From Hymenobacter sp. BT730 (lineage in GTDB: Bacteria > Bacteroidota > Bacteroidia > Cytophagales > Hymenobacteraceae), in assembly GCF_030542105.1 (NCBI RefSeq), contig NZ_JAUOFB010000001.1, positions 434,001-498,000 on the forward strand: a DNA stretch of 64,000 nt, given 5' to 3'. The notes under the pieces are model-generated. The model had not been told where the DNA came from. It did not search any database and saw only the letters and a list, made by a program, of their open reading frames with translations. Below are positions 24,697 through 33,168 of the stretch, one piece after another (within the stretch, counting starts at the first letter, position 1; every line of letters begins with the position of its first letter). The position numbers and the translations under genes were made by a program.

Positions 24697-26973
24697 ATGA
24701 AAGATTACCTGAAAATAGATGAGTGGCGGATTATTGAAGAAGGCTTCGATCCGCACCTCAATAAGATTTCCGAAAGCATTTTCTCGCTGGGCAACGGCCG
24801 CATGGGCCAGCGCGCCAACTTCGAGGAGCAGTACTCCGGCGAAACCCTACCCGGCAACTACGTGGCCGGCGTGTACTACCCCGATAAAACCCGCGTGGGC
24901 TGGTGGAAAAACGGCTACCCCGATTACTTTGCCAAAGTGCTGAATGCCGCCAACTGGATTGGCATTGGCGTGGAGATTGACGGCGAAGAGCTGGACCTGG
25001 CCAAAGCCACCGTGGAAGACTTTCGCCGCGTGCTGAATATGCAGGAAGGCTACCTGGAGCGTACCTGCACGGTGCTGCTACGCAATGGCAAGCGGGTGAA
25101 AATCAAGGCCAAGCGTTTCTGCAGCATTGTGGACGACGAAGTTGGCGTAGTGCAGTACTCCATTACGCCGGTAGGCTTTTCGGGCAAAGCCACCCTCACG
25201 CCCTTCATCGATTTCGACGTTAAAAACCAGGACGCCAACTACGACGAGAAGTTCTGGGAAGAAGTAAGCCGCTCGGTGCAGGAGCAGGGCGCTTTCGTAA
25301 CCGCGCGCACCCGCAAAACTGAGTTTGACGTGTGCACCGGCATGGTGTTCACGCTCACGCAGGGCGGCGTGGAGGTAAAGCCCCACACGCACCCCATCGA
25401 GAGCGAGAAGTACGTGGCGCACATCTTCACTGTGAACGTGCTGGACGGCGAGGAAACCGTGCTGACTAAGTTTGCCGCTAATATTTCCTCCGAAAACCAT
25501 GAGCGGGGTGTGCTGCAGGATGTGTGCCGCCGCGCCGTGCAGCAAGCCCGCATCAAAGGGTTTGCCGCCATGCTGAAGGAGCAGGCCGCCGCCTGGGCTG
25601 CTAAGTGGGCCGAGAGTGACATCATTATTGAAGGCGACCCGGCCGCGCAACAGGCTATCCGCTTCAACATTTTCCAGCTCAACCAGACCTATACCGGCGA
25701 AGACCCGCGCCTGAATATCGGCCCCAAAGGCTTCACCGGCGAGAAATACGGCGGTAGCACCTACTGGGACACCGAGGCGTACTGCCTGCCTTTCTACCTG
25801 GCCACGGCCGATCCGCAGGTGGCCCGCAACCTCTTGCTCTACCGCTACAAGCAGCTGGGCAAGGCCATTGAAAACGGCCAGAAGCTGGGCTTCACGGGCG
25901 GTGCCGCGCTGTACCCCATGGTGACCATGAACGGCGAGGAATGCCACAACGAGTGGGAAATCACCTTTGAGGAAATTCACCGCAACGGCGCCATTGCCTT
26001 CGCCATTTACGACTACGTGCGCTACACCGGCGACGAAAGCTACCTGGCCGACTACGGCGTGGATGTGCTGGTGGCCATTTCCCGCTTCTGGGCGCAGCGC
26101 GTGAACTTCTCCGAGGAGAAAGGCCAGTATGTAATGCTGGGCGTAACGGGCCCCAACGAGTACGAAAACAACGTCAACAACAACTGGTACACCAGCACCA
26201 TTGCCCTCTGGACGCTGGAGTACACGCTGCACGTACTGGAGAAAATCAGCAAGGAGCACCCCGGCCGCTACGCCGCCCTGGCCATGGAGCTGAAGCTGGA
26301 CGAGCAGCACGACTTTGCCGCCTGGCGCGACATTCTGGGTAATATGTTCCTGCCCCGGGATGAGAAGCGCAACATCATGCTGCAGCAGGAAGGCTACATG
26401 GATAAGGAGCAGATTTTGGTGCAGGACCTGCCCGCCGCCGACCGCCCCCTGAACCAGAAGTGGTCCTGGGACCGGATCCTGCGCTCCTGCTTTATTAAGC
26501 AGGCTGATGTGCTGCAGGGCATGTTCCTGCTGGAAGACCGGTTCGATGAAGCTACCATCCGCCGCAACTTCGAGTTCTACGAGCCGCGCACTGTGCACGA
26601 GTCGTCGCTCTCGCCGTGCGTGCACGCCGTGCTGGCGGCCCGGTTGGGCATGCAGGAAAAGGCCTACGAAATGTACCTGCGCACCGCCCGCCTCGACCTG
26701 GACGACTACAACAACGACACCGAGGATGGCTGCCACACCACCAGTATGGCGGGTACCTGGATGGCCGTAGTGCAGGGTTTTGGCGGCATGCGCGTGCGCA
26801 ACGGCGAGCTGCACTTCCGCCCCATGCTGCCGACGCAATGGTCTGGCTTCAGCTTCCGCATCCGCTTCCGCGGGGCTGTGCTGCAAGTGCACGTGGGCCG
26901 CGAGGGCGTCCATATTGAATCCGACAAGCCGCTGACGGTGCACGTGAACGGCGAAGCCCGCCAGGTAGGCTAA
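24697..26973 (+). CDS. GH65 maltose phosphorylase-family protein
   Basis: A 758-residue cytoplasmic inverting phosphorylase. Maltose plus phosphate gives glucose and beta-glucose-1-phosphate. The N-terminal beta-sandwich starts WRIIEEGFDPHLNKISESIF, with SLGNGRMGQRANFEE typical of GH65. The (alpha/alpha)6 barrel carries YWDTEAYCLPFYL, ECHNEWEITFEEIHRNG and the general acid Glu488 in GVTGPNEYENNVNNNWYT, matching Glu487 of Lactobacillus brevis maltose phosphorylase. The phosphate-loop region HESSLSPCVHA is present. Kojibiose or trehalose phosphorylases share this fold, but the SusA-like neighbour favours maltose. It is the core of the operon. Confidence 0.93.
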   Translation: MKDYLKIDEWRIIEEGFDPHLNKISESIFSLGNGRMGQRANFEEQYSGETLPGNYVAGVYYPDKTRVGWWKNGYPDYFAKVLNAANWIGIGVEIDGEELDLAKATVEDFRRVLNMQEGYLERTCTVLLRNGKRVKIKAKRFCSIVDDEVGVVQYSITPVGFSGKATLTPFIDFDVKNQDANYDEKFWEEVSRSVQEQGAFVTARTRKTEFDVCTGMVFTLTQGGVEVKPHTHPIESEKYVAHIFTVNVLDGEETVLTKFAANISSENHERGVLQDVCRRAVQQARIKGFAAMLKEQAAAWAAKWAESDIIIEGDPAAQQAIRFNIFQLNQTYTGEDPRLNIGPKGFTGEKYGGSTYWDTEAYCLPFYLATADPQVARNLLLYRYKQLGKAIENGQKLGFTGGAALYPMVTMNGEECHNEWEITFEEIHRNGAIAFAIYDYVRYTGDESYLADYGVDVLVAISRFWAQRVNFSEEKGQYVMLGVTGPNEYENNVNNNWYTSTIALWTLEYTLHVLEKISKEHPGRYAALAMELKLDEQHDFAAWRDILGNMFLPRDEKRNIMLQQEGYMDKEQILVQDLPAADRPLNQKWSWDRILRSCFIKQADVLQGMFLLEDRFDEATIRRNFEFYEPRTVHESSLSPCVHAVLAARLGMQEKAYEMYLRTARLDLDDYNNDTEDGCHTTSMAGTWMAVVQGFGGMRVRNGELHFRPMLPTQWSGFSFRIRFRGAVLQVHVGREGVHIESDKPLTVHVNGEARQVG

Positions 26974-26981
26974 TCAGTACG

Positions 26982-27003
26982 GGGCGGCCCACTTGGGCCG
27001 CCC
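26982..27003 (+). terminator. GC-rich hairpin, weak terminator
   Basis: GGGCGGCCC (26982-26990) and GGGCCGCCC (26995-27003) form a 9-bp stem with a 4-base loop, 8 bases after the GH65 stop. The following bases are only moderately T-rich. Confidence 0.55.
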
Positions 27004-27140
27004 TCGTTGCGTTGATTGACAGGCAAGATTTGCGTACATTTTGATGAACTGCCTCGTCTTGTTGGGTAAGCTAATGGCTTATCCTGTAATGTGCTTTTGA
27101 ATATTTCAACGCGAAAAGTCATCCGCTAACGGCTTAAAAA

Positions 27141-27848
27141 ATGACCGATCTTACTGACCAAGTAGCCATTGTAACGGGTGCCAGCCGAGGCATCGGGCGG
27201 GCCATCACCTTACTGCTGGCTATGCAGGGTGCCCGGGTTATAGCACTGGCGCGCGGCGCCGATGAGCTGCGGGATGTGGCCCAATCGGGTCAGATTCTGC
27301 CGTTGGCCGCGGATGTAACCGATGAAGGGGATGCCCAGCAGGCCGTGGACGTGGCACTACAGCATTTCGGCCGCCTGGATATTCTGGTGTGCAATGCCGG
27401 GGTGGGCAGCTTTGGCCTGCTGGAGCACTTTGAGGCCGAGGAGTGGGACCGAATCTACAATGTGAATGTGAAGGGCACCTTTCTGCTATGCAAGGCCGCC
27501 GTGCCGCACTTCAAGGCCCAGAACCGGGGCCATATTGTGGGGGTTACCTCCGACGTAGCGCGGCGCACCTTTGAGCACGGCTCGGTATACGGCTCCAGCA
27601 AGTATGCGCAGGATGCGCTGTTAGGCTCTCTGCGCAAGGAGGTGCGGCCCTTCGGTATCAAGGTCAGCACCATTTTCCCGGGCATGGTAGATACGCACTT
27701 CAATAACTCGCAGCCCGGGAGCCCGGAGGTGGAAAACACGCACCTGCGTCCTTCGGACATTGCCCAGGCGGTGCGCTACGTGCTGGAAGCCCCGCCGCAC
27801 GTGGTAGTGGATGAGCTGATGATTCACCCACTTACCCAGCAATGGTAA
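27141..27848 (+). CDS. short-chain dehydrogenase/reductase (SDR)
   Basis: A 235-residue classical SDR using NAD(P). The cofactor motif TGASRGIG is at about residues 13-20, ALARGADEL follows as the second strand and helix, the structural NAG motif reads VCNAGVGSFG, and the catalytic set is visible as the Ser in VTSDVAR (position not certain) and YGSSK (YxxxK). Substrate unknown. It lies between the GH65 hairpin and the second GH13 gene, on the same strand, with 168 and 113-base gaps, so it is probably its own unit within the sugar locus. Confidence 0.92.
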   Translation: MTDLTDQVAIVTGASRGIGRAITLLLAMQGARVIALARGADELRDVAQSGQILPLAADVTDEGDAQQAVDVALQHFGRLDILVCNAGVGSFGLLEHFEAEEWDRIYNVNVKGTFLLCKAAVPHFKAQNRGHIVGVTSDVARRTFEHGSVYGSSKYAQDALLGSLRKEVRPFGIKVSTIFPGMVDTHFNNSQPGSPEVENTHLRPSDIAQAVRYVLEAPPHVVVDELMIHPLTQQW

Positions 27849-27961
27849 CCTGCCTGGTGCTTGCTGAAGAAGAATTGCGGTAGCGGAGCGGTAAAAAGCC
27901 GGCTTCCGGCCGCAATAAACCTTCGACAATCAGCCCACAACTGGTTATCTTACGCCTGACT

Positions 27962-29800
27962 ATGAAAAAACTGTTATTGCCTGCTGCCGGTGCTTTGTTC
28001 GCGCTGGCATCTTTTCAACTACTCTCTCCGGCCCCGGCGCCGCGTGCTGTGACTTCTTACCAATCTGACCCCAATACCACCGACGAGGTACCCCAGGACA
28101 ACAAGCTGGTTATCTATCAGATGATGACCCGCCTGTTCGGCAACAAAGTGGCCACCAACAAGCCTTTTGGTACGGCCGCGGAGAATGGCGTGGGCAAGTT
28201 CAACGACATCAACAGCGTAGCCCTGCAGGCCATTAAGAAGCTGGGCACCACGCACGTATGGTACACCGGCGTGATTGAGCACGCCACCATGACGGACTAC
28301 ACCAAGGATGGCATTGCCCTGGACGATGCTGACGTAGTGAAAGGCCGCGCCGGCTCGCCCTACGCCATCAAGGATTACTATGATGTGGACCCTGACCTGG
28401 CTGTGAACGTGAAAGCGCGCATGCTGGAGTTTGAGGGGCTGGTGAAGCGCACCCACGCCAACGGCCTGAAAGTTATTATCGACTTCATTCCCAACCACGT
28501 AGCCCGCACCTATAAGTCGGATGCCAAGCCGGCGGGCGTGGTAGATCTGGGCGAGAAGGATGATAAAACCAAGGCCTTTGCCGTCAATAACAACTTCTAC
28601 TACCTGCCCGGTCAGCCGCTGGTAGTGCCCACAGGCAACAACCCACTGGGAGCCGCCAAGGGCCCGAAGGAAGACGGCAAGTTTGCCGAGAACCCAGCCA
28701 AAGTAACCGGCAACGACGTGTTTTCGGCCACGCCCAAAGTGGACGACTGGTTTGAAACCATCAAGCTGAACTACGGCGTGGACTACCAGCAGGGCCGCGC
28801 CAAGCACTTTGCGCCCATTCCGGATACCTGGCTGAAAATGCGCGATATTCTGGTGTTCTGGGCCAAAAAGGACGTGGACGGCTTCCGCTGCGACATGGCC
28901 GAAATGGTGCCCGTAGAGTTCTGGGCCTGGGTAATTCCGGAGCTGAAAAAAGTGAAGCCCGAGCTGGTGTTCATCGGCGAAGCTTACGATGCTAAGACGT
29001 ACAAGATGTACATCGAGCAGGGCCACTTTGACTATCTGTATGACAAAGTGGGCCTCTACGACGGCCTGCGCCGCCTGATGCGTGGGGAAGGCAACACGGA
29101 AGACATTACCCGGGTGTGGCGCGAAGAAAGCCGCGGCTTCTCCTCGCACATGCTGCGCTTCCTGGAAAACCACGACGAGCAGCGCATTGCCTCCAAAGAC
29201 TTTGCCGGCGACCCCAAAGCGGCCATTCCGGCCATGACGGTATCAGCTACGCTGGCCTCCGGGCCGGTGATGATGTACTTCGGGCAGGAAGTGGGCGAGC
29301 CCGCTAACGGCGCCGAGGGCTTCTCCGGGGCCGATGGCCGCACCACCATCTTCGATTACTGGGGCGTGCCCAACCATCAGAAATGGATGAATGGCGGCAA
29401 GTTTGACGGGGGTAAGCTGGATGGTGGTCAGAAGCAGCTGCGCGACTTCTACAGCCGGCTGCTGAACCTCTCCCGCAGCAGTGATGCCATCCGTCGTGGC
29501 AAGTTCTACGAACTGCAGGACGCCAACAACCTGGGCAAAGACTACGACCAGAAGCAGGTGTACACCTTCCTGCGCTACACCGACAAGCAGCAGCTGCTCA
29601 TCGTAGCCAACTTCAGCAAGGATAAAACCATGCGGCCCACCCTGCGCATTCCCCCACAGGCGCTCAAGGCCATGGGCCTCGACCCTAACCGTGTGTATTC
29701 TTACCAGGACCTGCTGAACGGAATGCCGGCCACCGATAACCTGACCATCACGCTTACACCTCAAAGCGCTTATATCTTCGAGATTCAGCCCCGCCACTAA
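27962..29800 (+). CDS. GH13 alpha-amylase-family glycoside hydrolase, exported
   Basis: A 612-residue exported GH13 enzyme. The signal-like N-terminus is MKKLLLPAAGALFALASFQL. Barrel start: VIYQMMTRLFGN. Region I reads VIIDFIPNHVAR. The nucleophile is Asp311 in GFRCDMAEM, the acid/base Glu340 in FIGEAYD, and the third acid Asp405 in FLENHDEQR. A long insertion between about 190 and 270 (VVDLGEKDDKTKAF to VDDWFETIKLNYG) sets it apart from the upstream GH13, so it may have a different cut, for instance on branched or short maltodextrins. The MFS transporter follows 68 bases later. Confidence 0.92.
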   Translation: MKKLLLPAAGALFALASFQLLSPAPAPRAVTSYQSDPNTTDEVPQDNKLVIYQMMTRLFGNKVATNKPFGTAAENGVGKFNDINSVALQAIKKLGTTHVWYTGVIEHATMTDYTKDGIALDDADVVKGRAGSPYAIKDYYDVDPDLAVNVKARMLEFEGLVKRTHANGLKVIIDFIPNHVARTYKSDAKPAGVVDLGEKDDKTKAFAVNNNFYYLPGQPLVVPTGNNPLGAAKGPKEDGKFAENPAKVTGNDVFSATPKVDDWFETIKLNYGVDYQQGRAKHFAPIPDTWLKMRDILVFWAKKDVDGFRCDMAEMVPVEFWAWVIPELKKVKPELVFIGEAYDAKTYKMYIEQGHFDYLYDKVGLYDGLRRLMRGEGNTEDITRVWREESRGFSSHMLRFLENHDEQRIASKDFAGDPKAAIPAMTVSATLASGPVMMYFGQEVGEPANGAEGFSGADGRTTIFDYWGVPNHQKWMNGGKFDGGKLDGGQKQLRDFYSRLLNLSRSSDAIRRGKFYELQDANNLGKDYDQKQVYTFLRYTDKQQLLIVANFSKDKTMRPTLRIPPQALKAMGLDPNRVYSYQDLLNGMPATDNLTITLTPQSAYIFEIQPRH

Positions 29801-29868
29801 AGCGTAAACAGGCCGAAAATCAGTAAATTAATCTTTCGAATCTCTCTCTTAATCCCACCCAATAGCGC

Positions 29869-31281
29869 ATGGCAACTTCCGTAGTAACGGCGAGCAGTAC
29901 CCGCGAAAAACCCCGGTTGAGCTTCTGGCAAATCTGGAACATGAGCTTCGGCTTCCTTGGCATTCAGTTCGGTTTTGCCCTGCAGAACGCCAACGTAAGC
30001 CGTATCTTTGAAACGCTGGGCGGTACCGAAATAGCACTTTACTGGCTGGCGGCGCCCCTCACTGGTTTGCTGGTACAACCCATTATTGGGTATATGTCTG
30101 ACCGTACCTGGAGCCCGCGCTGGGGCCGTCGTCGTCCCTTCTTTTTAATTGGCGCTATTCTGGCATCGTTTGCGCTGCTGGTGATGCCCAACGTTACCGC
30201 CCTGTGGATGGCCGTGGGCATGCTCTGGATTATGGATTCGAGCATCAACATCAGCATGGAGCCTTTCCGTGCTTTGGTCGGCGACTTATTACCCTCCGAA
30301 CAGCGGACCACGGGCTTTGCCGCGCAAACGTTTTTTATTGGTGTAGGCGCCGTAGTGGCTTCCTCTCTGCCCTGGATGTTTACCAATTTGTTCGATATTT
30401 CGAATACGGCCCCGGCTGGGCAGATTCCGCTGTCGGTGAAGTATTCCTTCTATATCGGGGGCTTTGTATTCTTCCTGGCGGTCCTCTGGACGGTATTACG
30501 CACCCGCGAATACCCACCCGCTAACATGGAAGAGTTTGAGGAGGAAAAACGCCGCACGGCAGGTTTCTTTAATGGCGTTCGGGAATCGTTTGCGGGTATT
30601 TTCCATATGCCCAAAACCATGCGCCAGCTGGCCCTGGTGCAGTTCTTCTCTTGGCTGGCCTTGTTCTCCATGTGGATTTATACCACGCCTGCCGTAACCA
30701 GCCACATCTATCATACCTCTGATGCCACTTCCAAAATCTACAACGAAGGGGCTGACTGGGTAGGCATCTGCTTTGCCGTGTACAACGGCATTTCTGCCAT
30801 TGCCGCCCTGCTGCTGCCCGCTATTGCCAAAGCCACCAGCCGTCGCTTCACGCACATGCTGTGTCTGGTAGCCGGTGGTCTGGGTCTGATTTCGATTTAC
30901 TTCATTCAGGACCCCAAGATGCTGCTGCTCTCTATGGTAGGTGTCGGTATTGCCTGGGCTTCCATTCTTTCGGTACCCTATGCTATGCTGGCAGGAGCCT
31001 TGCCGGCTAACAAAATGGGCTACTATATGGGCGTCTTCAACTTCTTTATTGTGATACCCCAGGTTGTAGCCGGCCTGATTCTGGGCTTCTTCACCAAAAA
31101 TGTATTCGGCGGTGAGTCTATCTACACGCTGATTCTGGGGGGCTGCTCCATGATTATTTCGGGTCTGCTCACGCTGATTGTCCACGATGCGGACGATATC
31201 CGACTGCCTGCCGACCCCGTAGCCCTGGCACCGGAAAGCCCCGCCTACGATGCCCCGGTTCAAACCGACCCACGCCTCTAG
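29869..31281 (+). CDS. SLC45-type MFS maltose/sucrose transporter
   Basis: A 470-residue inner-membrane carrier of the major facilitator superfamily with about 12 hydrophobic segments. The opening ([20 protein letters not shown]) and the loop [20 protein letters not shown] are diagnostic of the SLC45/sucrose-H+ symporter group, in which bacterial members import maltose and similar disaccharides. In this locus it would bring in the maltose made by the GH13 enzymes. It ends just before a perfect 17-bp inverted repeat. No LacI-type regulator is adjacent, so control of the locus is not seen here. Confidence 0.9.
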   Translation: MATSVVTASSTREKPRLSFWQIWNMSFGFLGIQFGFALQNANVSRIFETLGGTEIALYWLAAPLTGLLVQPIIGYMSDRTWSPRWGRRRPFFLIGAILASFALLVMPNVTALWMAVGMLWIMDSSINISMEPFRALVGDLLPSEQRTTGFAAQTFFIGVGAVVASSLPWMFTNLFDISNTAPAGQIPLSVKYSFYIGGFVFFLAVLWTVLRTREYPPANMEEFEEEKRRTAGFFNGVRESFAGIFHMPKTMRQLALVQFFSWLALFSMWIYTTPAVTSHIYHTSDATSKIYNEGADWVGICFAVYNGISAIAALLLPAIAKATSRRFTHMLCLVAGGLGLISIYFIQDPKMLLLSMVGVGIAWASILSVPYAMLAGALPANKMGYYMGVFNFFIVIPQVVAGLILGFFTKNVFGGESIYTLILGGCSMIISGLLTLIVHDADDIRLPADPVALAPESPAYDAPVQTDPRL

Positions 31282-31302
31282 CGCGAGAAACTTAATATTC
31301 TT

Positions 31303-31338
31303 AAGAAAGCCCTGACAACCAGTTGTCAGGGCTTTCTT
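31303..31338 (+). terminator. rho-independent terminator of the maltose locus
   Basis: AAGAAAGCCCTGACAAC (31303-31319) and GTTGTCAGGGCTTTCTT (31322-31338) are perfect 17-base complements separated by two bases, starting 21 bases after the transporter stop. Confidence 0.85.
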
Positions 31339-31490
31339 ATGGGCATACTCCGGATTTTTACGGACAACCATGCCCGTGAAAATCAGCGTTTTCCTCCGCA
31401 ACGCGCCGCCATTTGCCCGCCGTATGCTAGTTACGCTGGGCTGTCAGGACGTTCTGATCGGGCCGCGCGGCATAGAGGCTATCCGGGGAT

Positions 31491-32591
31491 ATGATGCTAC
31501 TCGTTACTGTTTTTTTCAGCGTGTTCTTTGGCCTGTATGCCCTGGCCCTGCTACTGCTGGTATGGCCGCGCCCTCATGTGCAGTTGAGTACAGTTACCCC
31601 CCGCGTAAGCATTCTGATTGCGGCCCGCAACGAGGCCGCTACCATTGCGCGCTGCCTGCGGGCCCTGGCCCGGCTGAATTACCCACCTGAACAGCTGGAA
31701 ATCCTGATAGGGGATGATGCTTCTACCGATGATACCATGGGCATTGTGCAGCGTTTTATCGCCGATAAACCCCAGTTTCATCTGCTGCCTATCCGGCACC
31801 GGCTGGGTACCGCCCGCGGCAAAAGCAACGTATTGGCCCACCTCTGTCGGGCGGCTACTACCGAGTATTTTCTGATTACTGATGCGGATATGGCTATGCC
31901 GCCCGATTGGGTGCAGAGTATGCTGGCCGCCGCTCCGGCCGGAGTAGGGGTGGTAACAGGCGTAACTACTGCCAGTGGCAACCTCTTTGGGCGCCTGCAG
32001 GGGCTTGACTGGCTGTTTGGCCTCAGCCTTATTCGCCTGCTTTCCGATTTGGGGCTGCCCGTTACCGCCGTGGGCAACAATATGCTGGTAACCCGCGCGG
32101 CTTATGAGTCCATTGGCGGCTATGAAACGCTGGCTTTCAGCATTATAGAAGACCTGCAGCTTTTTGGGCGAATTGTAGCGCAGGGTTGGGGCTTTCGGAA
32201 TATCATCCTGCCCACCGTTTTGGGAGTATCGGTGCCACAGCCTACCATGCGGCACCTGCTCCGCCAGCGCAAGCGCTGGATGAAAGGGACCAGCCAGCTG
32301 CCCTGGCAATTGGGGGCACTGTTTAGCTCTTATGGCTTTTTCTATACTATACTGGGCTGGCCCGGCCTGCTGCCGCTGGGTACTATTGGCGCACTATATG
32401 CCGGGAAATTGCTGCTTCAGACGCTGTTTCTGACGATTACCTTACGCCAGGCCGGGCATCAGGAAAGGTTAGGAGTATTGCTGCTCTATGATGCCTACCT
32501 GCTGCTGATGTCCCTGGCGGTGTTGGCTTACACTATGTGGCCGGGAGGCATTTTGTGGAAAGAGCGCCGGTATCGGTGGGCAGAGGTATAG
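31491..32591 (+). CDS. membrane-anchored family 2 glycosyltransferase
   Basis: A 366-residue GT-A fold glycosyltransferase. An N-terminal membrane helix (LLVTVFFSVFFGLYALALLL) precedes the catalytic domain (RVSILIAARNEAATI). The acidic motifs are GDDAS, ITDADM (DxD-type) and IIEDLQL (ED), then QRKRW, the Q/RxxRW of processive or lipid-linked GT2 enzymes. Two or three C-terminal membrane segments follow. Hence it works at the inner leaflet of the cytoplasmic membrane on a nucleotide sugar. The acceptor could be a lipid or polysaccharide; a carotenoid acceptor is possible but there is no nearby evidence. Confidence 0.88.
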   Translation: MMLLVTVFFSVFFGLYALALLLLVWPRPHVQLSTVTPRVSILIAARNEAATIARCLRALARLNYPPEQLEILIGDDASTDDTMGIVQRFIADKPQFHLLPIRHRLGTARGKSNVLAHLCRAATTEYFLITDADMAMPPDWVQSMLAAAPAGVGVVTGVTTASGNLFGRLQGLDWLFGLSLIRLLSDLGLPVTAVGNNMLVTRAAYESIGGYETLAFSIIEDLQLFGRIVAQGWGFRNIILPTVLGVSVPQPTMRHLLRQRKRWMKGTSQLPWQLGALFSSYGFFYTILGWPGLLPLGTIGALYAGKLLLQTLFLTITLRQAGHQERLGVLLLYDAYLLLMSLAVLAYTMWPGGILWKERRYRWAEV

Positions 32592-32609
32592 ACTATCCTG
32601 ATCCGGGCA

Positions 32610-33017
32610 CTAGGAAACCGCTGGCATAGGTGCGCCCAGCCATTGGTAAGCAGCTTTCTCTTCAATAAAGCTTCGGAACATGTTTTCCTCGGGGAAAATC
32701 CGACTGGAAATGAGTTCCTGATGGTAGGGAGTAACCAGATATGCCAAGCGGAAGGAGGTATTGGGCAGCGCCTGTTGCATTTGTTGCCGAAAATCCCGCA
32801 AAATCCAGTTAAAATCCTCGGCCTCCGCCAAGCCCCTGGTACGCAGATCAACCAGCCAGTGACCAGCCTGGTGCTGTTGGGCCAGAGCAAGACCCGCGGT
32901 ATACCCCGCCCGATGCTCCTGGGAAGAAACCAGCCGCGTCCAGCGCATAAATAGAATGCGCAAATCGGGGCGGTACGTCAGGCGTACATAGGGTAGCTCA
33001 GCAGTAGATATAGACAC
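32610..33017 (-). CDS. hypothetical protein, paralogue of 58169-58585
   Basis: A 135-residue soluble protein of unknown function. Recognisable landmarks are LTYRPDLRILFMRWTRLVSS, HWLVDLRTRG, FRLAYLVTPYH and FIEEKAAYQWLG. All four have counterparts in the same order in the protein at 58169-58585 (VAYRADLDILFGRWMRLVTQ, NWLLDARRR, LQLAYLLGP, FIEEGEAIAWLQ), so the two are divergent paralogues. The alternating strand/helix pattern and central LLDAR-type strand recall STAS/SpoIIAA-like folds, which is a guess. It converges on the glycosyltransferase gene with 18 bases between. Confidence 0.75.
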   Translation of the reverse strand: MSISTAELPYVRLTYRPDLRILFMRWTRLVSSQEHRAGYTAGLALAQQHQAGHWLVDLRTRGLAEAEDFNWILRDFRQQMQQALPNTSFRLAYLVTPYHQELISSRIFPEENMFRSFIEEKAAYQWLGAPMPAVS

Positions 33018-33103
33018 GGTAAAAGGAAGATAGAAGCAGGGTAAGGCAGCGTTAGTTGGTAGCAGATGAATAAGCAGCAGGGGGGAGTAATGTTTTACGC
33101 AAA

Positions 33104-33130
33104 AAAGCCCCCGTAGATAGCGAGGGCTTT
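33104..33130 (-). terminator. terminator of the M28 peptidase gene
   Basis: AAAGCCC (33104-33110) pairs with GGGCTTT (33124-33130), with extra CG pairs inside. On the minus strand the run of six T residues follows. Confidence 0.65.
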
Positions 33131-33168
33131 AAGAAATTCTATACCTGACTTGGGTGTGACCCAGCAGG

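Noticed and set aside
25078..26943. Long open frame antisense to the GH65 gene
   Set aside because: Same reason: high-GC third positions of the real gene remove stops on the other strand; composition is His/Val/Gln-rich without any motif.
31370..31690. Short forward open frame before the glycosyltransferase gene
   Set aside because: It overlaps the well-supported glycosyltransferase in another frame and has no recognisable content.
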